In this document: positions 16,911-23,986 of the stretch, one piece after another
Position numbering within the stretch: position 1 is the first letter of the stretch
How the letters are laid out: each line of letters begins with the position of its first letter
Origin: Chloroflexota bacterium
Lineage (GTDB): Bacteria > Chloroflexota > Anaerolineae > Anaerolineales > Villigracilaceae
Direction: 5' to 3'
DNA length: 64,000 nt
Assembly (NCBI GenBank): GCA_021787595.1
Contig: JAJYLQ010000018.1
Coordinates: 1-64,000 of the forward strand
Translations under genes and position numbers: made by a program
Notes under the pieces: generated by a model
Databases searched by the model: none
Told to the model about the DNA's origin: nothing
Seen by the model: the letters and a program-made list of their open reading frames with translations, nothing else

Positions 16911-17618
16911 ATGCTTGAACTTAAAGATGTCCACACGTATTACGGCAATATTCATGCCTTGAAAGGTATTTCGCTCAACGTCGAAAAGGGCGAGATCGTT
17001 ACCCTGATCGGCTCGAACGGCGCCGGTAAAAGCACCACCCTTCGCACCATTCAAGGAATCAATCGTCCGCGTTCTGGAACGATCCTGCTCGAAGGCGAGG
17101 AATTGGAAAAACTTCCGCCGCACGAGATTGCCATCCGCGGCGTTGCGCAAAGCCCGGAAGGACGCATGATCTTCCCGCGCATGACCGTGATGGAAAACCT
17201 TGAAATGGGCGCTTACGCGCGCAAAGACAAGACAGGCATGAGCGATGATCTGGAACGCGTCTTCAAGCTTTTCCCGCGTCTCAAGGAGCGCATCGGGCAA
17301 AAGGGCGGAACGCTCTCCGGCGGCGAACAGCAAATGCTTGCCATGGGGCGCGCGCTGATGGCCCGCCCGCGCATCCTTTTGCTGGATGAGCCTTCCATGG
17401 GCCTTTCACCCATTTTGGTTGAATTGATCTTCGAGATCATTCAAACCATCAACAAGGAAGGCACGACGATCCTGCTGGTCGAACAGAATGCCTTGATGGC
17501 GCTCTCGATTGCCAACCGCGGCTATGTCATCCAGACCGGCGAAATCGTTCTAAGCGATACGGCACCCCGGCTTAAGGAAAACGAGATGGTGCGCAAGTCC
17601 TATCTCGGCATCGAGTAG
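16911..17618 (+). CDS. livF: ABC transporter ATP-binding protein LivF
   Basis: This 235-residue second ATPase is of the LivF type. It has Walker A GSNGAGKSTTLRTIQG, AQSPEGRMIFPRMTVMENL (the characteristic PEGR..F..LTV block), signature LSGGEQQMLAMGRALM, Walker B ILLLDEPSMGLSP and H-loop VEQNA. It is 13 bases after livG and is followed by a terminator hairpin, so it ends the transporter operon. Confidence 0.94.
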   Translation: MLELKDVHTYYGNIHALKGISLNVEKGEIVTLIGSNGAGKSTTLRTIQGINRPRSGTILLEGEELEKLPPHEIAIRGVAQSPEGRMIFPRMTVMENLEMGAYARKDKTGMSDDLERVFKLFPRLKERIGQKGGTLSGGEQQMLAMGRALMARPRILLLDEPSMGLSPILVELIFEIIQTINKEGTTILLVEQNALMALSIANRGYVIQTGEIVLSDTAPRLKENEMVRKSYLGIE

Positions 17619-17647
17619 ACGCACAGGCTCATACGCATTTCAACCGC

Positions 17648-17682
17648 GAGACCCGCAGCGCCATGCGCCGCGGGTCTCTTTA
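17648..17682 (+). terminator. Intrinsic terminator after livF
   Basis: GAGACCCGC (17648-17656) pairs with GCGGGTCTC (17670-17678), with a small GCGC/GCGC inner stem, followed by TTTA. It sits between livF and the oxidoreductase start at 17691, so the latter relies on read-through or its own weak signal. Confidence 0.75.
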
Positions 17683-17690
17683 CGAACCCC

Positions 17691-18845
17691 ATGGAAACAC
17701 CTTCAACAGCAGATATCGTCATCATTGGCGGCGGCGTGATGGGAGCCAGCGCAGCTTATCACCTTGCGGCGCGCGGCATGAAGAATATCGTCCTGCTCGA
17801 AAGGGAGGAATTCTTCGGGCAGGGCGCGACCGGACGCTGCGCGGGCGGTGTTCGTTACCAATTCGCAACCGGGATCAACATCAAACTATCGCTGGCAAGC
17901 CTGCCGATGATCGAGCGTTTCAAGGACGAAATCGGGCAGGATGTCAACTATCGCAAATGCGGTTATCTTTTCGTTCTGACCGATCCCAAAGATGTCACGC
18001 AGTTCGAACACAATGTGAAATTGCAAAATAAACTCGGCGTGCCAACTCAATGGCTGAACGGAGATGAAGTCCGCAAGCGGTTGCCGCTGATGAAACTCGA
18101 TGACGCGCTGGCAGGAACATTCAATCCAAACGACGGGTTGGTTGATCCCAACAGCGTGGTGATGGGATACATCAACGCCGCGCAGCGATTGGGAGTCAAA
18201 ATCATCAACCACGCGGAAGTGAGCGGGATACGCGTCAGCGGGGATAAAGTAACGGGCGTGGAGACCGTTCGAGGTCCGATCGAGACGCGCTCGATTCTGA
18301 ACGCGGCGGGTCCGTGGTCGGCTCAAATCGGACGAATGGCCGGAGTTGACATCCCCATCCAACCCATCCGCCGACAATTGTTCACCACCACTCCCCTGCC
18401 CGAAGTTCCACCCGATTTCCCGTTCGTCATTGACTTTGCCCAATCGCTTTATGTTCATCGCGAGGGCGATGGATTATTGATCGGCATGAGCAATGAAGAT
18501 CAATCGCCGGGTTTCGACCAAAGCGTTGACGAAGAATTCGAATTGACGAATCTCGAAGCGGCCCTCCAGCGAATGCCGCTGCTTCAAAAAGCCGCACGGG
18601 CCGCACATTGGGCCGGGCTTTACGAAGTGACACCGGACGCGCATCCGATTTTCGGGAAGACGCCGGTTGATGGTTTTTTAATTGTGTCCGGCTTCTCAGG
18701 ACACGGATTCATGCACGGCCCGATTGCCGGAAAGCTGATGGCGGAATATATCCTGGCCGGAACCTTTCAAACAGTTAACGTTTCCGCACTTGACCTGGCA
18801 CGTTTCGCCGAGGGACGGCTCATCCAAGAGTACAATGTGGTGTAA
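17691..18845 (+). CDS. FAD-dependent oxidoreductase (DAO / sarcosine oxidase beta-like)
   Basis: This 384-residue flavoprotein of the D-amino-acid oxidase superfamily probably oxidises an amine or N-methyl/secondary amino acid. The FAD Rossmann motif is DIVIIGGGVMGASAAYHLA with the acidic LLERE at the end of the second strand. GATGRCAGGVRYQF and PIQPIRRQLFTTTPLP follow the sarcosine/glycine oxidase pattern, and the C-terminal FAD contact region is VDGFLIVSGFSGHGFMHGP. It lacks an export signal. It lies between the transporter and two more binding proteins, suggesting that it degrades an imported substrate. No clear ribosome binding site precedes the ATG. Confidence 0.85.
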   Translation: METPSTADIVIIGGGVMGASAAYHLAARGMKNIVLLEREEFFGQGATGRCAGGVRYQFATGINIKLSLASLPMIERFKDEIGQDVNYRKCGYLFVLTDPKDVTQFEHNVKLQNKLGVPTQWLNGDEVRKRLPLMKLDDALAGTFNPNDGLVDPNSVVMGYINAAQRLGVKIINHAEVSGIRVSGDKVTGVETVRGPIETRSILNAAGPWSAQIGRMAGVDIPIQPIRRQLFTTTPLPEVPPDFPFVIDFAQSLYVHREGDGLLIGMSNEDQSPGFDQSVDEEFELTNLEAALQRMPLLQKAARAAHWAGLYEVTPDAHPIFGKTPVDGFLIVSGFSGHGFMHGPIAGKLMAEYILAGTFQTVNVSALDLARFAEGRLIQEYNVV

Positions 18846-18861
18846 ATCTTGAGGAGGCCGC

Positions 18862-20046
18862 GTGAAGAAATCCTTTCCTGCATTCCTGCTTGCGGCGGGA
18901 GCGTTCCTTTTTTCCGCATGTATTCGCCAGCCGTTTCAATGCGCAGATCCGCTGGGATGTGTCACGGTTGGAAACGGAGAAAGCATCAAGGTCGGCATTT
19001 TATTGACACTGAGTGGACAGCAAAATGCCGCAGGTGTCGACGCGCTGCGCGGCGTACAACTCGCGATGGCCGACAAAGGCCAGGTATTCGGGCATTCCAT
19101 CGAACTGGTCCGGCAGGATGATCAATGCACGCAAAGCGGCGGCCAGGCGGGCGCGCAGGCTTTGGCGGCGGACAAACAAATTGTCGGGGTGATCGGCGCG
19201 ACTTGTTCCAGCAGCTCGCAGGGCGCGGCCGGAATCCTGTCCGATGCCGGCTATGTGCTGATCTCACCTTCCAGTAGTTTACCCTCATTGACGGATCCCC
19301 ATGCGCGCCCGGTTGGTTTTCTGCGGACCGCTTATAACGATGGAGACCAGGCCGCCATGGCTGCCAAATTTGCATACAGTGTCCTCGGCGCAAAAAGCAT
19401 GGCAACGGTCAGTAACACAAGCGACTCCTCCAACCAATTGTCCCTGCTGGCCTGCCAGGATTTTGCTGCCCTCGGCGGCAAATGCCCCATCCAAGTCCAG
19501 CTCGTCCCGGGCCAGGATGCAACAGCCGCCCTGCAAAGCCTCGCTGCTGCCCAACCCGGCGCGGTCTTCCTGCCGGATGATCCGACGGTGGCTGCCGCCA
19601 TCGTGAACGGACTTGCGAAGATTGGATTATCCAACATTGCCCTGATCGGCTCCGACAACCTGATGACCAGGGATTTCATCACCCGGACGCAATCCAGTTC
19701 AAACGCCATTTATTTTTCTGCGCCGCTTCCGGTAAGCGATCCGCAAGATTTCCTGCAGAAATATCAAAAACAATTTGGAGAGCGCCCGATTTCATCCGAT
19801 CATCTGCAGGCCTACGACGCGGCCGCCTTATTGTTCGCCGCCATCGAGCGCGTGGCCATTCCCATTTCATCCATGGATAACAGCATCGCCATTCCGCGCC
19901 GGGCGCTGCGTACCGCGCTTTATTCCCTGCAAAACATGAACAGTCTAAGCGGACCCCTGGCCTGCAAACCCACCGGGGATTGCGCCCAAACAGCAACGGT
20001 TATTTACCAATTCGCCAACGGCAGCTTCGAACAGATTTTCCCGTAG
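18862..20046 (+). CDS. Orphan ABC substrate-binding lipoprotein (paralogue 1)
   Basis: This 394-residue binding protein starts at GTG after GAGGAGG, with a lipobox FSAC. The mature protein begins with a cysteine-bearing block (CADPLGCVTVGNGESIKV), then the Peripla_BP_6 fold: RQDDQCTQSGGQAGAQALAADK, GATCSSSSQGAAGI, SDAGYVLISPSSSLPSLTDP. Near the C-terminus is CKPTGDC. These paired cysteines suggest disulfides. It is about half identical by eye to 20199-21377 and much less like the binding protein at 12087. No permease is adjacent, so it may feed the upstream LivHMGF or act as a sensor. Confidence 0.85.
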   Translation: MKKSFPAFLLAAGAFLFSACIRQPFQCADPLGCVTVGNGESIKVGILLTLSGQQNAAGVDALRGVQLAMADKGQVFGHSIELVRQDDQCTQSGGQAGAQALAADKQIVGVIGATCSSSSQGAAGILSDAGYVLISPSSSLPSLTDPHARPVGFLRTAYNDGDQAAMAAKFAYSVLGAKSMATVSNTSDSSNQLSLLACQDFAALGGKCPIQVQLVPGQDATAALQSLAAAQPGAVFLPDDPTVAAAIVNGLAKIGLSNIALIGSDNLMTRDFITRTQSSSNAIYFSAPLPVSDPQDFLQKYQKQFGERPISSDHLQAYDAAALLFAAIERVAIPISSMDNSIAIPRRALRTALYSLQNMNSLSGPLACKPTGDCAQTATVIYQFANGSFEQIFP

Positions 20047-20198
20047 CCCAAGCGGCAAAATTTTTTGGAATTCAAAGGACGCAAGCGGACCGCGGAATCT
20101 TCGGACTCCGTTCCCAACAACCTTCCAACGCACTCAAATTTTTAGGCAGGGCAGCTGTTTCGAGATACAATGGGCCCAATCGCCGAAGGAGAATTTCG

Positions 20199-21377
20199 AT
20201 GAAACGTCATTTATTGCTTGCGGTATTGATCATTGCCGGCATGATTTCTTCGGCCTGCGGCGGGATCGTGGGCTTCACGTGCACCGATCCGCTGGGTTGT
20301 GTGACCATTGGCAGAGGCGAGAGCATAAAGATTGCCACCCTGCTGACGATGAGCGGGCTTAATAAACCTTATGGCGTCGACGCCGAGCGCGGCGTTGAGA
20401 TTGCCGTCGCTGACGCCGGAAATCTTCTCGGACACAAAATCGAGCTGGTCCAGGCGGACGATCAATGCGACGCGAAGGCCGGGGAGGCCGCCGCAGCCCA
20501 GCTCGCGGCCGACAAACAAATCGTCGGTGTGATCGGCGCGACCTGCTCCAGTGTATCCGTACCTGCCGCAAAGACGATTTCCGATGCGGGCATGGTATTG
20601 ATCTCACCATCGAGCACCGCGCCATCACTGACCGACCCGGCATCTCATCAGGCTGGATTCTTCCGCGCGATCTACAACGACAAGGCGCAGGGCAAAGCGG
20701 TTGCGGAATTCGCCTATAATGTTTTGGGATTGCGCCGCATGTTGACTTTCCACGATGGGACGGCTTACCCCGAACAACTGCAACAAGCCGCATGTGACAG
20801 CTTCGAAGCGCTGGGAGGCAGATGCGTTGATCAAGTTGACTTGAGTACATATCCCGATGTCCTCGGCGACTTGCGAACGACCGCGGCAGACAATCCAGAT
20901 GTGATCTATTTCCCCGTTTACACCAAGGAGGGGGTCAGCATTGCAGAAGCCGTTCCCCACAGTCTGGAGAGCAAGGCGGTTATGATCAGCTCCGATGGCT
21001 TGTTGAGCAGGGATTTCATTCAACGAACCGAACCGGTTTCAGATGGAATGTATCTGTCAGGCCCCGCGCCGGTTTCGGAATCACAGGTATTTACGCAGAA
21101 ATACAAAGCGCGCTATGGCGAGGATCCGATTGCGGCATATCATCTTGAAGGCTACGATGCAGCCAACATGTTGTTCCATGCCCTGCAGCAATCCGCACAG
21201 GTGGTCGGAGATAAACTCTATATTCAACGCCAGAAGTTGCGCGATGCGCTTTATGGGATGCGCAATTTTCAAGGTTTGAGCACCACGATCACCTGCTCGC
21301 CTGACGGAGATTGCGCCCGGCCCAACATCGAGGTTTTCCAAATCGTAAACAACGACTTCAAGCCGGTTTATCCATAA
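20199..21377 (+). CDS. Orphan ABC substrate-binding lipoprotein (paralogue 2)
   Basis: This is a 392-residue paralogue of the preceding gene. I chose the ATG at 20199, preceded by GAAGGAGAA, because a signal peptide and lipobox (ISSACGG) follow it; the frame continues upstream without homology. The mature start CTDPLGCVTIGRGESIKI, QADDQCDAKAG, GATCSSVSVPAAK, SDAGMVLISPSSTAPSLTDP and C-terminal CSPDGDC match paralogue 1 position by position. A recent duplication within the locus with divergence of the ligand pocket is likely. The 152-base gap before it holds only a TACAAT-like -10 box. Confidence 0.85.
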   Translation: MKRHLLLAVLIIAGMISSACGGIVGFTCTDPLGCVTIGRGESIKIATLLTMSGLNKPYGVDAERGVEIAVADAGNLLGHKIELVQADDQCDAKAGEAAAAQLAADKQIVGVIGATCSSVSVPAAKTISDAGMVLISPSSTAPSLTDPASHQAGFFRAIYNDKAQGKAVAEFAYNVLGLRRMLTFHDGTAYPEQLQQAACDSFEALGGRCVDQVDLSTYPDVLGDLRTTAADNPDVIYFPVYTKEGVSIAEAVPHSLESKAVMISSDGLLSRDFIQRTEPVSDGMYLSGPAPVSESQVFTQKYKARYGEDPIAAYHLEGYDAANMLFHALQQSAQVVGDKLYIQRQKLRDALYGMRNFQGLSTTITCSPDGDCARPNIEVFQIVNNDFKPVYP

Positions 21378-21414
21378 TCCATCTGCATTCCACCTATAAA
21401 TCAAGTGATCAAAA

Positions 21415-22587
21415 ATGCCTTCAGCTGAAATCATCACCATCGGTACTGAAATATTGCTCGGTGAGATCGTGGACACCAACACGCGCCACATCGCGCTGAC
21501 GCTGCGTGACCTCGGCGTGGATTTGTATCGCACCATCACGATCGGCGACAACGAGGAACGCATCGCCTCGGCCATCCGCGATTCGATGCAGCGTGCCGAA
21601 ATCATCATCACCACCGGCGGCCTCGGCCCAACCGTGGACGATCCAACGCGCGAGGCGGTGGCAAAAGCCGTCGGCGTTGAAACTGAATTCCGCGAAGAAC
21701 TGTGGGAACAGGTTGTCGAAACCATTTCGCGCTACGGACGAAAACCAGCAGAGAATCAAAAACGTCAGGCGATGATTCCCAAAGGCGCGCTCGGCGTGAA
21801 AAATACGGTCGGCACCGCGCCCGCGTTCATCGTTGAGACATCCCTCACCCCAACCCCTCTCCCAATGGGAGAGGGATATAGGGTGAGGGAAAATGCGATT
21901 ATCTCATTGCCCGGCGTCCCAAACGAGATGGAACACATCCTTCACGAAGCGATCATCCCGTATCTTCAAAAGCGATTCGATCTACGCGATGTGATCAAAG
22001 TACGCGTCCTGCATTGTTCCGGATTGGGCGAAGGCACAATTGACGAAAAGATCGCCGACCTCGAAACGCTTGCCAACCCAACCGTTGGATTGGCCGCGCA
22101 TACCGGCGTCGTGGATGTGCGTATCGCAGCCAAAGCCGCCAGCGAAGCCGAAGCGCTCGGAATGATTGACGGGATCGAACATCAAGTTCGCGAGCGGCTC
22201 GGGGACGCGGTCTTTGGTGTTGACCAGGATCGGCTCGAAGAAGTTACTCTGGATGCGGTTGCAAAACGCGGCTGGACTTTGACTGTCATCGAATCGGGGC
22301 TCGACGGTTTGCTGGCGCGCAAGATCCCGCACACCGCTTCCATCCCGGACCTCTCGCCTGCCGCGCTCATGGACGCCTTGCGCGCCGCCCGGGCCAGATC
22401 CAAAGCCGATATCGCGCTGGGCGTTTCCGTTTACACGGATGAACGCGCAGCTGAAATAGCGATGATCACACCGCAGGGAGAAAAGACTCATCGCATCACG
22501 TATGGCGGGCCGCCGCGCAGCCTGCCGCGCTGGGCCATGAATCTGGCGCTTAACTGGCTGCGGAACTTCGCACAGGAGAAGGAATAA
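21415..22587 (+). CDS. cinA: CinA-like protein, C-terminal deamidase domain degenerate
   Basis: This 390-residue CinA-family protein has an N-terminal MoaB-like nucleotide-binding domain that is well conserved (IITIGTEILLGEIVDTNTRHIA, TTGGLGPTVDDPTREAVA, SLPGVPNEM). Around residues 143-160 a palindromic DNA insert encodes TSLTPTPLPMGEGYRVREN. The C-terminal domain should be NMN deamidase (PncC type) with a catalytic ESCTGG. Here the equivalent position reads ESGLDGLLA (from about residue 293), and the rest is short, so the deamidase is probably inactive. It overlaps the next gene by one base (TAATG). Confidence 0.85.
   Translation: MPSAEIITIGTEILLGEIVDTNTRHIALTLRDLGVDLYRTITIGDNEERIASAIRDSMQRAEIIITTGGLGPTVDDPTREAVAKAVGVETEFREELWEQVVETISRYGRKPAENQKRQAMIPKGALGVKNTVGTAPAFIVETSLTPTPLPMGEGYRVRENAIISLPGVPNEMEHILHEAIIPYLQKRFDLRDVIKVRVLHCSGLGEGTIDEKIADLETLANPTVGLAAHTGVVDVRIAAKAASEAEALGMIDGIEHQVRERLGDAVFGVDQDRLEEVTLDAVAKRGWTLTVIESGLDGLLARKIPHTASIPDLSPAALMDALRAARARSKADIALGVSVYTDERAAEIAMITPQGEKTHRITYGGPPRSLPRWAMNLALNWLRNFAQEKE
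21841..21890. repeat. In-frame palindromic insertion in cinA
   Basis: TCCCTCACCC at 21841-21850 and GGGTGAGGGA at 21881-21890 flank an inner CCTCTCCC/GGGAGAGG stem around AAT. It is 50 bases long, in frame and free of stops. The same element, partly truncated, occurs in the alpha-glucosidase gene at 35514-35553. Confidence 0.85.
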
Positions 22588-23555
22588 TGTCGAAGCCGCA
22601 CCACAAAAGCTCGCGCTGGATCATCCTGGCATGGAGCTTGAATGGCCTCGGCTTGATCGTGCTGCTTTTCGTGCTTGCGTTGTATTGGACGCGCCCGCCA
22701 TCGCGGGCCGCCGCAGCACCCTTCGTTGATTCGCAGGGAACACCGTATCCCACCCTCACGCCCGCGCCGACAATTTATTATCTGCCGACCATCACGCCGA
22801 ACCCGCGTTCGACACAGATCGTCGAAACAACAGCCACGCCGTTTTATCTGGCGAACGGCCCAAAGCCGAGTGTGATCGGCTTTTCCGTTTCAGGCCGCCC
22901 GATCGAAGTTTATACGTTTGGACAGGGCGAACAGCAGCGCATGATCGTGGCCGGGATTCACGGCGGTTACGAGTGGAACACGATTGCGCTGGCCGATCAA
23001 TTGATCACGTACATCAACCAACATCCCGAAGTCATTCCGAGCAACATCACGCTTTACATTTTGCGCGATCTGAATCCCGACGGCGACGCGCGCAGTCACG
23101 ATGAATATGGCCGCGTCAACGCGCACGGCGTGGACTTGAACCGCAACTTTCCCATTAATTGGTCGGCCGTCTGGGACCGCGGCGGATGTTACGACCACAC
23201 GCCGACGACCGGCGGCACAGGGCCGGCCTCCGAGCCGGAAACGCGCATCATGATGAATTTTCTGAACACGCACAAAGTCGAGGCGCTGATCAGTTATCAT
23301 TCCGCCGCGCTGGGAATTTTCCCCGGCGGAACGCCGTGGGACCCGGCTTCGAAAAAACTGGCGCAGGAAATCGCAGGCGTTTCCAGTTATCCGTATCCGC
23401 CAATCAATACAGGATGTATTTACACCGGCACGCTGGCGGACTACGCAGTCTCGGTTGGCGCGGCGGCGGTGGACATGGAACTGACCAACCACCAGGACAC
23501 TGATTTCAGCATGAACCTGCGCGTGCTCGATGTGCTGGTAAACTTTACGAAGTGA
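22587..23555 (+). CDS. M14-family zinc carboxypeptidase-like membrane-anchored protein
   Basis: This 322-residue protein has one N-terminal membrane helix (LNGLGLIVLLFVLALYW), a Pro/Thr-rich linker and an extracytoplasmic M14-like domain. Motifs are GIHGGYEWNT (first zinc ligands H and E), LRDLNPDGDAR, HGVDLNRNFPINW (substrate-binding Asn-Arg), LISYHSAA (third zinc His) and VDMELTNHQD with the catalytic Glu. It resembles MpaA/DUF2817-type amidases, which trim peptidoglycan peptides; that role is inferred. It is translationally coupled to cinA. Confidence 0.82.
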   Translation: MSKPHHKSSRWIILAWSLNGLGLIVLLFVLALYWTRPPSRAAAAPFVDSQGTPYPTLTPAPTIYYLPTITPNPRSTQIVETTATPFYLANGPKPSVIGFSVSGRPIEVYTFGQGEQQRMIVAGIHGGYEWNTIALADQLITYINQHPEVIPSNITLYILRDLNPDGDARSHDEYGRVNAHGVDLNRNFPINWSAVWDRGGCYDHTPTTGGTGPASEPETRIMMNFLNTHKVEALISYHSAALGIFPGGTPWDPASKKLAQEIAGVSSYPYPPINTGCIYTGTLADYAVSVGAAAVDMELTNHQDTDFSMNLRVLDVLVNFTK

Positions 23556-23591
23556 CAACCACGTTGTTGCAAGTGACGTAGAAGGTCTGTT

Positions 23592-23879
23592 ATGAATGAG
23601 GAATTCTGTGTTTACATAATGACGAACAGATATAATATGGTTCTCTATACTGGCGTAGCAAACAACCTTCAATGACGCATCTGGGAACATAAAATCGGTG
23701 TTGGCAGTGGATTTGCGAGCAAGTACAGAACGACAAAACTGGTCTATTATGAGGTCGCCAACTCTATCAAGTCTGCCATTCTGCGAGAGAAGCAGGTCAA
23801 AGGCGGCTCGCGGCAAAAGAAACTCAACCTGGTTAATTCGTTGAATCCAGAGTGGAAGGACCTGTCGGAAAACCTATAA
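23592..23879 (+). pseudogene. GIY-YIG endonuclease-like gene with in-frame TGA
   Basis: A 96-codon frame encodes a UPF0213/COG2827 GIY-YIG protein: FCVYIMTNRYNMVLYTGVANNLQ, then stop TGA at 23673-23675, then RIWEHKIGVGSGFASKYRTT, LVYYEV, AILREKQVKGGSRQKK and NPEWKDLSENL. Both halves are intact and in one frame. The stop sits where relatives have arginine (NLxRRIWEHK), so a single CGA-to-TGA change explains it. Without read-through only 27 residues are made. The nuclease motif (VYIM...LYTG, Arg, Glu in REKQ) is otherwise preserved, suggesting recent inactivation or a sequencing error. Confidence 0.85.
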
Positions 23880-23885
23880 ACCATT

Positions 23886-23973
23886 TCGTTGCGAGGGCGA
23901 AGCCCGAAGCAATCTCCTACGCAAATCGTCGGGGATTGTGGCGCTAAGGCGCCAAACACGCCTCGCAAAGACG
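23886..23973. repeat. Short inverted intergenic repeat
   Basis: TTGCGAGG near 23889 is inverted as CCTCGCAA at 23961-23968, with GCAATCTCC/GGGGATTG inside and GGCGC-CTAA-GGCGCC in the centre. It has the look of a small non-autonomous dispersed repeat. It fills most of the gap before the amidohydrolase gene. Confidence 0.55.
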
Positions 23974-23986
23974 TGAAGGAATAATT

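Noticed and set aside
23673-23675. Selenocysteine recoding of the TGA in the GIY-YIG gene
   Set aside because: The family has arginine, not cysteine, at this place, and no SECIS-like hairpin follows directly.
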